DNA of 64,000 nucleotides from Nocardia sp. XZ_19_385 (GTDB lineage: Bacteria; Actinomycetota; Actinomycetes; Mycobacteriales; Mycobacteriaceae). The notes below the pieces were generated by a model that ran no database searches, was not told the origin of the DNA, and worked only from the letters and a program-made list of their open reading frames with translations. The stretch spans positions 62,001-126,000 of the forward strand of contig NZ_JACVEE010000008.1 in the NCBI RefSeq assembly GCF_015355755.1, given 5' to 3'. Position 1 is the first letter of the stretch. Each line of letters opens with the position of its first letter. Below are positions 32,739 to 42,004 of this stretch, piece after piece. A program made the position numbers and the translations under genes.

Positions 32739-33125
32739 GTGGCACGCGTCAAAAGGGCCGTAAACGCTCAGAAGAAGCGCCGTTCCATCCTCGAGGCCTC
32801 CAAGGGCTACCGGGGCCAGCGCTCGCGGTTGTACCGCAAGGCCAAGGAACAGCAGCTGCACTCGCTCACCTACGCCTACCGGGACCGCCGGGCGCGCAAG
32901 GGTGACTTCCGTAAGCTGTGGATCGCCCGCATCAACGCCGCGGCGCGCATCAACGACATCACCTACAACCGCTTCATCCAGGGCCTGAAGGCCGCGGGTG
33001 TCGAGGTCGACCGCAAGATCCTCGCCGAGCTCGCCGTCTCCGACGCCGAAGCCTTCGCCGGCCTGGTCGCGATCGCCAAGGCCGCGCTGCCGGCCGATGT
33101 CAACGCTCCGGCTTCGGCTGCCTGA
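32739..33125 (+). CDS. rplT: Ribosomal protein L20
   Basis: 128 residues, start GTG 32739. The sequence [20 protein letters not shown] ... [18 protein letters not shown] core is bL20, an early-assembling 50S protein that binds 23S rRNA and, in other bacteria, represses its own operon. It is the third gene of the infC operon. The C-terminus is a few residues longer than usual ([10 protein letters not shown]). Confidence 0.97.
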   Translation: MARVKRAVNAQKKRRSILEASKGYRGQRSRLYRKAKEQQLHSLTYAYRDRRARKGDFRKLWIARINAAARINDITYNRFIQGLKAAGVEVDRKILAELAVSDAEAFAGLVAIAKAALPADVNAPASAA

Positions 33126-33127
33126 GA

Positions 33128-33949
33128 TTGACCGATACTTCGGAACGACCCGTGGATCCGCTCGCACCGAGCAATCCACGGGTCGTTTCCGCTTCTAAGC
33201 TGCATCGGTCGGCGCAGCGCCGCAAGACCGGGCAGTTCCTCGCCGAGGGCGCGAACTCCGTTGCCGCCGCGCTGGATACCGGCCGCGTGCACGAGCTGTT
33301 CTACTCGCTGGACGCCGCGACCCGCGAGCACGAGCTGATCGCCGGTGCCGCCGCCTCCGGTGTGCGCACCACGCTGGTCAGCGACCGTGCGGCCCAGCAC
33401 CTCGGAGAAACCGTCACCGCACCGGGTCTCGTGGCCGTGTGCGATCTGCTCGATGTGCCGCTGGCCGACGTGCTCGCCGAGCAGCCCCGCATTTTGGCCG
33501 TCCCGGTCGAAATTTCCGAGCCCGGCAATGCGGGCACCTTGATCCGGGTCGCCGATTCCGTCGGCGCCGACGGTGTGGTGCTGGCCGGTGACACTGTCGA
33601 TCCGCACAACGGCAAATGCGTCCGCGCCAGCGCGGGCAGCCTCTTCCACGTCCCGGTCGCACGCAGCCGCGATGTCACCGAAACCCTGGATGCGATTGCG
33701 GCAGCGGGCATTACGCTCCTCGCCACCGCCGCCGACGGCGAAATCGACCTGGACGACGCCGACCACCTCTTCACCGGTCCGGTCGCCTGGCTCTTCGGCA
33801 ACGAGGCCCACGGCCTCGACCCCGCCGTCACCGCCCGCGCCGACCACCGCATCCGCATCCCCATCCGCGGCCGTGCCGAAAGCCTCAACCTGGCCACCGC
33901 CGCCGCGATCTGCCTCTACGCGAACTCCCGCATCCGCTACGCGAAATAG
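33128..33949 (+). CDS. SpoU/TrmH-family RNA 2'-O-methyltransferase (TsnR-like)
   Basis: 273 residues from TTG 33128, 2 bp after rplT; GTG 33152 is equally possible. An N-terminal L30-like substrate-binding domain (RKTGQFLAEGANSVAAAL) precedes the knotted SPOUT domain with its three motifs: EISEPGNAGTLIRVADS, WLFGNEAHGL and IPIRGRAESLNLATAAAICLY. It should methylate a ribose in 23S rRNA or tRNA using SAM. M. tuberculosis has tsnR at this place. The real target, and whether it gives thiostrepton resistance, cannot be told. Confidence 0.88.
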   Translation: MTDTSERPVDPLAPSNPRVVSASKLHRSAQRRKTGQFLAEGANSVAAALDTGRVHELFYSLDAATREHELIAGAAASGVRTTLVSDRAAQHLGETVTAPGLVAVCDLLDVPLADVLAEQPRILAVPVEISEPGNAGTLIRVADSVGADGVVLAGDTVDPHNGKCVRASAGSLFHVPVARSRDVTETLDAIAAAGITLLATAADGEIDLDDADHLFTGPVAWLFGNEAHGLDPAVTARADHRIRIPIRGRAESLNLATAAAICLYANSRIRYAK

Positions 33950-33994
33950 CCTCGGCGGCAACGCCTCTCGTCGTCCGTGCACCGGTGCGGGAGC

Positions 33995-34384
33995 TCAGTG
34001 AAATTGCTCGAACATCAGCTGATATCCATCGAGATCCTGACCCGTGAACACGCGGGCCCAGCCTGCCTCTTCGGGTTCCAGCACGATCGGCAAGCCCTCG
34101 GTACGCCACAGTTCGTACATGGCGTCCAGATCCTTGGTGGGTATGCCGAAACCGACACCGAGGCCGAGTGGACCTGATCGGACCCGCCGTTCCTCTTCGG
34201 CGTTGTAGTAGCCGTGATTGTTCAGGTCCGAGAGGATCAACCAGGTGTTGCCGTAGGTCAGGTAGCGCAGATTCGGTTCTTGGTCGTTGGGGATTTCCCG
34301 GAAACCGATCTTCAGGTAGAGGCGGCGGGAGGCTTCCAGGTCGCGGACCCGCAAGCCGACTTTCAGTTGTTTGGCGCCCATCAT
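33995..34384 (-). CDS. VOC-family glyoxalase-like protein
   Basis: 129 residues from ATG 34384 (the next codon is also ATG). The pattern LKVGLRVRDLEASRRLYLKIGFREIP ... WARVFTGQDLDGYQLMFEQ is a single VOC protein with two half-modules. It probably binds a metal or small ligand; no function can be assigned. It is divergent from the permease gene with 91 bp between, and convergent with the methyltransferase gene. Confidence 0.8.
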   Translation of the reverse strand: MMGAKQLKVGLRVRDLEASRRLYLKIGFREIPNDQEPNLRYLTYGNTWLILSDLNNHGYYNAEEERRVRSGPLGLGVGFGIPTKDLDAMYELWRTEGLPIVLEPEEAGWARVFTGQDLDGYQLMFEQFH

Positions 34385-34475
34385 GATCACCGAGCTTAAT
34401 CGCGGTCCACCCTGCCGATCTCGGGCGCGGGCGTGCCGATTCGGTGTGCTGAATGGTTGCCCGTAGCCTTGTCCG

Positions 34476-36038
34476 GTGACATCGCCCAGCACTCTGCGGT
34501 CCGGAGCGCTCTCCCTGGTCTCCTCGGTGGTGATCGGGGTGGCCTCGGCGGGACCCGCCTACAGTATTACCGCCACCCTCGGTCTCGTCGTGGCGGCAGT
34601 GGGGTTGCAGTCGCCGATCATCGTGGTGCTGGCCTTCGTGCCGATGTTGCTGGTGGCCATCGGGTATCGGGATCTGAACGAGGTGGAACCCGATCCGGGC
34701 ACCACGTTCGTGTGGGCGACGCGGGCGTTCGGGCCGTTCACGGGGTGGATGGCCGGGTGGGCGATCGTGGTGTCGGATCTGCTGGTGATGGCGAGCTTGG
34801 CTCAGGTGAGCGCGCAGTACACCTTTCATCTGTTCGGCGCGGACGGCATCGGTTCTGATGCCACGAGCTTGTGGGTGCTGCTGGTGGGCATCGTCTATCT
34901 CGTCGTGATGACCGCGGTGGCGGTGGCGGGCATCGATGTGTCGGCGCGCTTGCAGTCGGTGCTGCTGACCATCGAATTCGGGATGCTGGTGGTTTTCTCG
35001 GTGGTTGCTCTGATCCGCGTGGCCTTCGGGAACGCGGCGGCCGGGGCGAGCATGCCGCAGTGGGAGTGGTTCAACCCCTTCGCGATCGGGTCGTTCTCGT
35101 CGTTCGTGAACGCGCTGCTGCTGATGGCGTTCATCTACTGGGGCTGGGATTCGGCGGTCTCGGTGAACCAGGAGACAGTCGATCCGCGGCGCACCCCGGG
35201 CCGGGCGGCGGTGCTGTCGACGATCACGCTCGTTGCCCTGTACCTGTTGGTGACGGTGGCGGCCCAGGCGTTCGCGGGCACCGGCACCGACGGGCTCGGC
35301 CTGGCCAACCCGGATCACGTGGACGACGTGCTCGGCGCACTGGGTGTGGCGGTGTTCGGGGACAGCGCGATTGGTAGCGTCGCTGTGCACCTGTTGTTCT
35401 TGATGGTGCTCACGTCGGCGGCGGCCTCCACTCAGACCACCATTCTCCCCACCGCACGCACCACCTATTCGATGGCACTGCACCGCGCCCTGCCAGCGGT
35501 ATTCGGCCGCATCCATCCCCGCTTCCGCACACCGGTGGTCTCCACCATCGCCTTCGGCGCGATCTCGATCGTGCTCTACGTAGCGTTGAACTTCGCCTCG
35601 GGCGGCCGCCTCATCGCCGAGGCGGTCACCGCGATCGGCATCTCCATCGGCGTCTACTACGGCCTCACCGGCGTCAGCTGCGCCTGGCTCTACCGCCACC
35701 GATTCGCCTCCGACCCACGGGCACTCGTCATGAAGGGCCTGCTCCCGGCCTTCGGCGGTTGCATGCTCCTGTTCGCGGCGGCCTGGACCGCCGTCACCTC
35801 CTGGCAGCCGGAAGACGAGGGCTCCTACTGGCGACTCCCGTTCCCGCCGCACTGGCAGATCGGCTCGATCTTCTTGCTCGGCGTCGGCACCCTGCTCCTC
35901 GGCATCCCGCTCTACTTCACCCTGGCCCGCCGCATGCCCCCGTTCTTCCGCGGCGAGATCCTCGCCCGCGAACTCCCGCACCCCACCGAGGAGATCATCG
36001 AATCCGACGCGATGGAGCACGTCGGCAACCCGAAATAG
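34476..36038 (+). CDS. APC-superfamily amino acid permease
   Basis: 520 residues, about 12 transmembrane segments, opening LSLVSSVVIGVASAGPAYSITATLG, the unwound first helix of APC carriers with its GxG-type backbone. It imports amino acids or amines with H+ or Na+. Helix 6 (INALLLMAFIYWGWDSAVSVNQE-like region) and a cytoplasmic C-terminus are normal. Start GTG 34476. The substrate cannot be read from the sequence. No operon partner follows within 60 bp. Confidence 0.85.
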   Translation: MTSPSTLRSGALSLVSSVVIGVASAGPAYSITATLGLVVAAVGLQSPIIVVLAFVPMLLVAIGYRDLNEVEPDPGTTFVWATRAFGPFTGWMAGWAIVVSDLLVMASLAQVSAQYTFHLFGADGIGSDATSLWVLLVGIVYLVVMTAVAVAGIDVSARLQSVLLTIEFGMLVVFSVVALIRVAFGNAAAGASMPQWEWFNPFAIGSFSSFVNALLLMAFIYWGWDSAVSVNQETVDPRRTPGRAAVLSTITLVALYLLVTVAAQAFAGTGTDGLGLANPDHVDDVLGALGVAVFGDSAIGSVAVHLLFLMVLTSAAASTQTTILPTARTTYSMALHRALPAVFGRIHPRFRTPVVSTIAFGAISIVLYVALNFASGGRLIAEAVTAIGISIGVYYGLTGVSCAWLYRHRFASDPRALVMKGLLPAFGGCMLLFAAAWTAVTSWQPEDEGSYWRLPFPPHWQIGSIFLLGVGTLLLGIPLYFTLARRMPPFFRGEILARELPHPTEEIIESDAMEHVGNPK

Positions 36039-36098
36039 TCCGCACCGCAGACCTTCTCGTGACTGGCTGCACGCCAGTGCGGAACGTAGAGTCTGAGG

Positions 36099-36782
36099 GT
36101 GGATGACGTGCGGTTACTCGATGATGTGGCGCTGGAACTCTCCTCGGTCGTCGCGAACAACGCGATGAACCGGGAGCGGCGGCTCACGGGGTCCAATGGA
36201 TACGGGCGCGATCTCGGCATCGATGTGGCCGAGCTGATTCGACAGCGCCTGGCCGACGGTGCGGAAACCTTCCGCTGGCTCGACTTGTGTTGTGGCTCGG
36301 GCAAAGCGCTGCTCGAATGCAGGGAAGTCGTTGACGACGAACGACTGCGGATCACCGGCGTCGATCTGGTGGACGCTTTCGTGAGTGCCCCGCCCCGGGG
36401 CGTCGAGTTCGTCACGGCTTCGGTCACCACCTGGAGCCCAGCCGATCGCTTCGACCTGATCACCTGCGTGCACGGCTTGCATTACCTCGGTGACAAACTG
36501 AGAACCCTTGCCGCGATTGCCTCTTGGCTCACCGACTCCGGATTGTTCGTCGCGAACCTGGACCTGTCCAGCATCCAGTCGGCCGACGCGCGTCCGCTCG
36601 ATCGCCGCCTGCGCACCGCGTTGCGCTCGAACGGTTTCGACTACGACGGGCGGCGCCGGCGGATCTCGCGCCGGGGCGGCGGCTCGGTGGTACTGCCCTT
36701 CGACTACGCCGGTGCCGACGACCAGGCGGGCCCGAACTACACCGGACAACCAGCTGTGAACTCCTACTATCGGTCGCGGTAG
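36099..36782 (+). CDS. Class I SAM-dependent methyltransferase
   Basis: 227 residues. Motif I WLDLCCGSGKALLE binds SAM, the acidic end of strand 2 is TGVDLVDAF, and FDLITCVHGLHYL is the motif-IV region. The rest has no feature that reveals the acceptor. The N-terminus carries NRERRLTGSNGYGRDL, which may form a substrate lid. The start is GTG 36099 and the gene is followed 7 bp later by the GH76 gene, so they may be co-expressed. Confidence 0.82.
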   Translation: MDDVRLLDDVALELSSVVANNAMNRERRLTGSNGYGRDLGIDVAELIRQRLADGAETFRWLDLCCGSGKALLECREVVDDERLRITGVDLVDAFVSAPPRGVEFVTASVTTWSPADRFDLITCVHGLHYLGDKLRTLAAIASWLTDSGLFVANLDLSSIQSADARPLDRRLRTALRSNGFDYDGRRRRISRRGGGSVVLPFDYAGADDQAGPNYTGQPAVNSYYRSR

Positions 36783-36789
36783 CTATCGT

Positions 36790-38199
36790 GTGGTCGTGAC
36801 TGGAGGTTGGTGGTTTCGGCGGGTCGCTGTGGTCTGCATTTCCGGTCTGCTCCTGGCAGCGTGCGCGAATCCGCGCCCTGACACTCGAACAGAGCACTCG
36901 CAGGTCCGGGTATGGGGACGCGCGATCACGCTGATCACGACTGGTGGCGCTGCCTCAGCGAACATCGTGAACGCTCAGTCCGGCGACTCCGTGTGGCTCG
37001 AGCGTGCAGGTGGCGAAAGGCTGGATACCGCAATCATTTCCGCGGCGGCCACGGCGGGGGAGACGCGGTCACACCGGCGCGGCGACGGGCTGTTGCGCGC
37101 CTGCGGAAAAGCCGGTGACCGGGCGGAAATCCGCTGTACCCGATGGACCGGTCCGCGGGATACCGCACCGGACCGGCGGGCTCGGGCTGTCGACCGGTTG
37201 CTGGACCGATACGACCACGGGACCGGCCTCTGGGAGAACGATTCCAGCACCTGGCAGAGCGCGAACGCGCTGACCACCGTCCTCGATTTCGTGGCCCGCA
37301 CCGACGACACCCAGTACCTCGCCTACGTAGCCGAAACCTATCGGCACGGTGACGTGGCCCGGCTTGGAATCCCCAGGCGGACCGGCTACAACGACGACGA
37401 ACTGTGGTGGGCGTTGGCGTGGATCCGCGCCTTCGACCTCACCCGCGATCCCCGCTATCTCACTGCCGCACAGGCGATTGTCGACGGCCTCGCCGATCAA
37501 CAGGCATCGTTCTGCGGCGGTGGGCTGGCGTGGGCGCGCACCGGAACCGATCCGGAGCAGCGCCCGTGGACCCAGGTGAACGCCATCACCAACGCCCTGT
37601 ACCTCACGGCGACCGCCCAGCTGAGCACCCGCGTGGACACCGCGAACCGTTCGTCGTATCTCGCTCGCGCACAATCGATCTGGGAGTGGTTCAGCACCGG
37701 TGCCGGCCGTGCCTTGCTCGACAGCTCCGGACTGGTCAACGACCATCTGGACCAGTACGCCGATACCTGCGTACTCGTCGACCAGGACACGCGGTGGACC
37801 TACGGCCAAGGCGCGATGATCGGCGGGCTCGTGGCCATGTTCCAAGCGACAGGCAGCGACGAGCTGATCGCCGCCGCCGATCGCATCGCCGCGGCGACAA
37901 CCCGCGCGGCCTCACCGTTCATCCGCGATGGTGTCCTCCAGGAGCCGAGCGCCACCGGTTGCCCCGGCCCGAGCTGCCGGGACGCGGAAACCTTCAAGGG
38001 TGTCTTCATACGTAACTACCGCGACCTGCTGGACACCCGCCGTTCGCGCGTGGCCACCGTGAACTTCCTTGTCCGCCAGGTGAACTCCCTGCCCGGCGCT
38101 GATGAGTTCGGCTTCCGTTGGCTGGGCCCGCCGCAACCCGACGACCTGCCCAACTTCGCCACCCAAGCAGCGGCACTGGACGTTCTCAACGCCGCATGA
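36790..38199 (+). CDS. GH76-family lipoprotein (alpha-1,6-mannanase-like)
   Basis: 469 residues from GTG 36790 (GTG 36796 possible). A lipoprotein signal with LLAAC places the lipidated Cys at residue 25, so the protein is on the outer face of the membrane. After an unusual segment of ~95 residues the GH76 (alpha/alpha)6 domain begins; its catalytic acid pair is D202-D203 in TGYNDDELWWALAW, and the CFCGGGLAW-like region plus WTYGQGAMIGGL follow. GH76 enzymes cut alpha-1,6-mannan, fitting turnover of mannosylated cell-wall glycolipids or arabinomannan in these bacteria; the natural substrate is inferred. Confidence 0.85.
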   Translation: MVVTGGWWFRRVAVVCISGLLLAACANPRPDTRTEHSQVRVWGRAITLITTGGAASANIVNAQSGDSVWLERAGGERLDTAIISAAATAGETRSHRRGDGLLRACGKAGDRAEIRCTRWTGPRDTAPDRRARAVDRLLDRYDHGTGLWENDSSTWQSANALTTVLDFVARTDDTQYLAYVAETYRHGDVARLGIPRRTGYNDDELWWALAWIRAFDLTRDPRYLTAAQAIVDGLADQQASFCGGGLAWARTGTDPEQRPWTQVNAITNALYLTATAQLSTRVDTANRSSYLARAQSIWEWFSTGAGRALLDSSGLVNDHLDQYADTCVLVDQDTRWTYGQGAMIGGLVAMFQATGSDELIAAADRIAAATTRAASPFIRDGVLQEPSATGCPGPSCRDAETFKGVFIRNYRDLLDTRRSRVATVNFLVRQVNSLPGADEFGFRWLGPPQPDDLPNFATQAAALDVLNAA

Positions 38200-38209
38200 G
38201 CCGTAAAGC

Positions 38210-39628
38210 TCAGTGCCCGGCGTGGACCAGCCGCGGAACGAACAGTGAGACCACAGCGCCGACCGCCACGATGACCGCGCCGACCCAGATGGCCGGGACC
38301 AGCCCATCGACGTAAGCCTGCGGGTCGGTGTAGGAGCCATAGGAGGCGAATACCGAGGCCAGGATGGCGACACCCATCGCGACGCCGACCTCGCGCACAG
38401 TGCTGTTGGTGCCCGACGCCATCGCTTGTTCGTCGGGTCCGGCACTGGCCATGACCACGGTGGCGCTCGGAGCGAAGGTGAGGCCCATGCCGATACCGCC
38501 GAGCAGGAACGGCCCCACGAACGCGGCGTAACCGACGTCGACGGTGGTGATGAGCGCCATCCAGGCCAGCGCCGCGGTCAGCATGAACTGCCCGGTCGCC
38601 AGCAGGGTGCGGGCCCCGACCTTGTCCACGATGGCGCCCGCGAGCGGAGCGACGAACATCGGCGCCAGTGTCCACGGCATCGTGCGGATGCCCGATTCGA
38701 GCGGCGAATAGCCTTGCACCACTTGGAAATACTGCGCGACCAGGAAGATCGTGCCGAAGACGCCGACGGAGAAAGCGAAGCCGGTGATGTTGGCGACGCG
38801 GAAGGCGCGGGACCGGAACAACCGCAGCGGCAGCATCGGGTGCGGTGTCTTCAATTCCCACACGATCATCGCGGCCAGCAGGGCCGCGCCGCCGATCAGG
38901 GCGCCCAGCACCTGGGCGGAGGTCCAGCCATCCTCGGCGCCGTGGATGACACCCCACACGACGGCGAGCACGCCACCGGCCGACAGCACCAGCCCGAGCG
39001 GGTCGAGTTTGCGTGCGCCACCGAAGGATTCGTTCAGGGCCCACGCCACGAACGGCACCGCCAGAATCCCGATCGGCACGTTCAGCCAGAAGATCCATTG
39101 CCAGTTCAAGCCTTCGACGACCGCGCCGCCGACCAGCGGGCCGAGCGCGATGCCGAGTCCGGTGATGCCACCCCAGATGCCGATGGCGGCGCTGCGCATT
39201 TGCTCGGGCACCGCGACCGACAGCAGCGTCAGCGACAGCGGTAGTACACCGGCCGCGCCGACACCCTGAATTGCCCTGGCCAGGATCAGCATCCACGGTT
39301 CGGTGGCCAGCGCGCAGGCGGCCGAGGCCACGGTGAACAGCGCGATGCCCGCCAGGAAGATCCGGCGGCGGCCGAGGCGGTCGCCGATGGCGGCGGCGGT
39401 GAGCAGCAGCGAGGCGAAGGACAGCGTGTAGGCGTTGACGAACCACTGCAGGTCGGTCAGCGAGGCGCCGAGTTCGGTGCGGATCACCGGCAGCGCGTTG
39501 GTCACGACGAGGTTGTCGAGCACGACCATGAACATCGGGATGCCGACGGCGGCGAGGACCGCGGCGATCGGGCGGGGGCGGCGTGGCGCGTCCGTGGAGT
39601 CGATCTTCGGCGCGAGGGTTTCGGTCAT
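38210..39628 (-). CDS. MFS drug efflux pump, DHA2 type
   Basis: 472 residues, about 14 transmembrane segments. The N-terminal LDNLVVTNALPVIRTELGAS (motif D1) and GDRLGRRRIFLAGI (motif A) and the RAIQGVGAAGVLP stretch (motif B) are typical of DHA2 proton antiporters that expel drugs and dyes. It is divergent from a TetR gene and likely repressed by it. Start ATG 39628, with AAGG upstream, about 35 bases from the predicted transcription start. Confidence 0.88.
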   Translation of the reverse strand: MTETLAPKIDSTDAPRRPRPIAAVLAAVGIPMFMVVLDNLVVTNALPVIRTELGASLTDLQWFVNAYTLSFASLLLTAAAIGDRLGRRRIFLAGIALFTVASAACALATEPWMLILARAIQGVGAAGVLPLSLTLLSVAVPEQMRSAAIGIWGGITGLGIALGPLVGGAVVEGLNWQWIFWLNVPIGILAVPFVAWALNESFGGARKLDPLGLVLSAGGVLAVVWGVIHGAEDGWTSAQVLGALIGGAALLAAMIVWELKTPHPMLPLRLFRSRAFRVANITGFAFSVGVFGTIFLVAQYFQVVQGYSPLESGIRTMPWTLAPMFVAPLAGAIVDKVGARTLLATGQFMLTAALAWMALITTVDVGYAAFVGPFLLGGIGMGLTFAPSATVVMASAGPDEQAMASGTNSTVREVGVAMGVAILASVFASYGSYTDPQAYVDGLVPAIWVGAVIVAVGAVVSLFVPRLVHAGH

Positions 39629-39648
39629 GTCCAGCCTTATTTGTAATT

Positions 39649-39698
39649 GACTGATAACTAACTGATCGAAGAGTATGCATCGACTGATAACATGTCAA
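39649..39698. promoter_or_regulatory. Shared MFS/TetR promoter region with phased repeats
   Basis: On the minus strand TTGACA (39698-39693), 17 bp, TACTCT (39675-39670) is an almost ideal promoter for the MFS gene. ACTGAT occurs at 39650, 39661 and 39683, 11 and 22 bp apart, so on one face of the helix; two copies extend to GACTGATAAC. These are probable binding sites for the divergent TetR protein. Confidence 0.6.
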
Positions 39699-39719
39699 CA
39701 CCGCCGTGAAAGGAGCCCA

Positions 39720-40316
39720 GTGAGTTCCACCAGGCCGAGTTCGACAAGGACTCGTATGACCGCGACCGACCGTCGCACCGAAGTGCTCGCCGCCGCTGTC
39801 TCCGCCTTCGCCGAATCCGGCTATGCCGCAACGAAAACCGACGAGATCGCGCGCCGCGCGGGTGTCTCGCAGCCGTATGTGATCCGGCTGTTCGGCACCA
39901 AGCAGCAGCTGTTCGTCGCGGTGATCCAGCAGGTCTGTGGCCGGATCGAGGAAATCTTCCGCGAGGCCGTCGTCGACCTCGACCCCGGTGCGACCCCGGC
40001 TGAGGCGATCCTGGCCCTCGGCAAGGCCTACGACACCTTCCTCGACGAACGCGACCCGCCGCTTGGCATGCTGCACGGCTTCACCGCCAGCGGCGACCCG
40101 GTGATCGGCGACGCCGTCCGTGCCGGTTTCGGCGGCATCTACGACCTGGTCCGCGAACTGACCGGAGCCTCGGTCACCGAGGCCCGCCGCTTCGTCGCCA
40201 CCGGCATGCTGCTCACCGTGATGAGCGCGATGCGGGTGGTCGGCGACGACGCCATCGCGGCCCCGTGGGCAGTCGAGATCTTCGACGACATCCAGGCCTC
40301 GCCCGACGCGGGCTGA
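39720..40316 (+). CDS. TetR-family repressor
   Basis: 198 residues from GTG 39720, with AGGAG 4 bases before it. The helix-turn-helix is in ATKTDEIARRAGVSQPYVIRLFG after VLAAAVSAFAESGYA, and the C-terminal ligand domain is all-helical. It is divergent from the MFS pump and most likely its local repressor, released by a pump substrate. The gene ends exactly where the opposing PH-like gene ends (stops abut at 40316/40317). Confidence 0.88.
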   Translation: MSSTRPSSTRTRMTATDRRTEVLAAAVSAFAESGYAATKTDEIARRAGVSQPYVIRLFGTKQQLFVAVIQQVCGRIEEIFREAVVDLDPGATPAEAILALGKAYDTFLDERDPPLGMLHGFTASGDPVIGDAVRAGFGGIYDLVRELTGASVTEARRFVATGMLLTVMSAMRVVGDDAIAAPWAVEIFDDIQASPDAG

Positions 40317-40673
40317 TCAGGCGTTCCGGATCGCCTGATCGAGGATGCCGAGCACCTCGTCGAGCTTGTTGACGACGAACAACTCGACCGACCCGTCCGA
40401 CAGCTCCAGCCGCAGCCGCCTGCGCAGCCCGCCGTTGAACAGCGAGCCGTCCGCCTCCTGCGCCCCTACCGCCCGGATCGCGCCCAGCGGTGCGTGCCAG
40501 GAGCGGCCGCCGGTGGCCCCGTCGAGCTGGTTCGGCTCGAACAGCAGTCGCGTCTGCGTGAGATAGAGCCGCCCGCCGATCGCGCGGTTCCGCGACTGCG
40601 AGTGGTTGGCGAAGTGCTTCCAGGTCACCGTTTCGGAGTCCGCCAGTTTGGGTGAGCGCAGCCAGATACCCAT
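40317..40673 (-). CDS. PH/GRAM-like domain protein
   Basis: 118 residues from ATG 40673, with GGAGG seven bases upstream. The sequence FANHSQSRNRAIGGRLYLTQTRLLFEPN ... WHAPLGAIRAVGAQ ... RRRLRLELSDGSVELFVVNKLDEVLG is a small PH-like beta barrel with an ending helix, similar to bacterial GRAM/YopX-like PH domains. It probably binds a ligand or partner in the cytoplasm. Function unknown. Confidence 0.7.
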   Translation of the reverse strand: MGIWLRSPKLADSETVTWKHFANHSQSRNRAIGGRLYLTQTRLLFEPNQLDGATGGRSWHAPLGAIRAVGAQEADGSLFNGGLRRRLRLELSDGSVELFVVNKLDEVLGILDQAIRNA

Positions 40674-40735
40674 GTGTTTCCTCCACCGATAGCCCGCGGT
40701 GCGGCGAAAGCCGTTGCCGCCCAATTAGAACCTAG

Positions 40736-41968
<1,233 letters not shown>

Positions 41969-42004
41969 CCTGACCATCACCCGATCGAGGAAGCGAAACA
42001 ACCC

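Noticed and set aside
38016..40076. 686-codon minus-strand frame over the MFS and TetR genes
   Set aside because: It uses another frame of the MFS gene and also crosses the promoter and TetR gene; the product has no known pattern.
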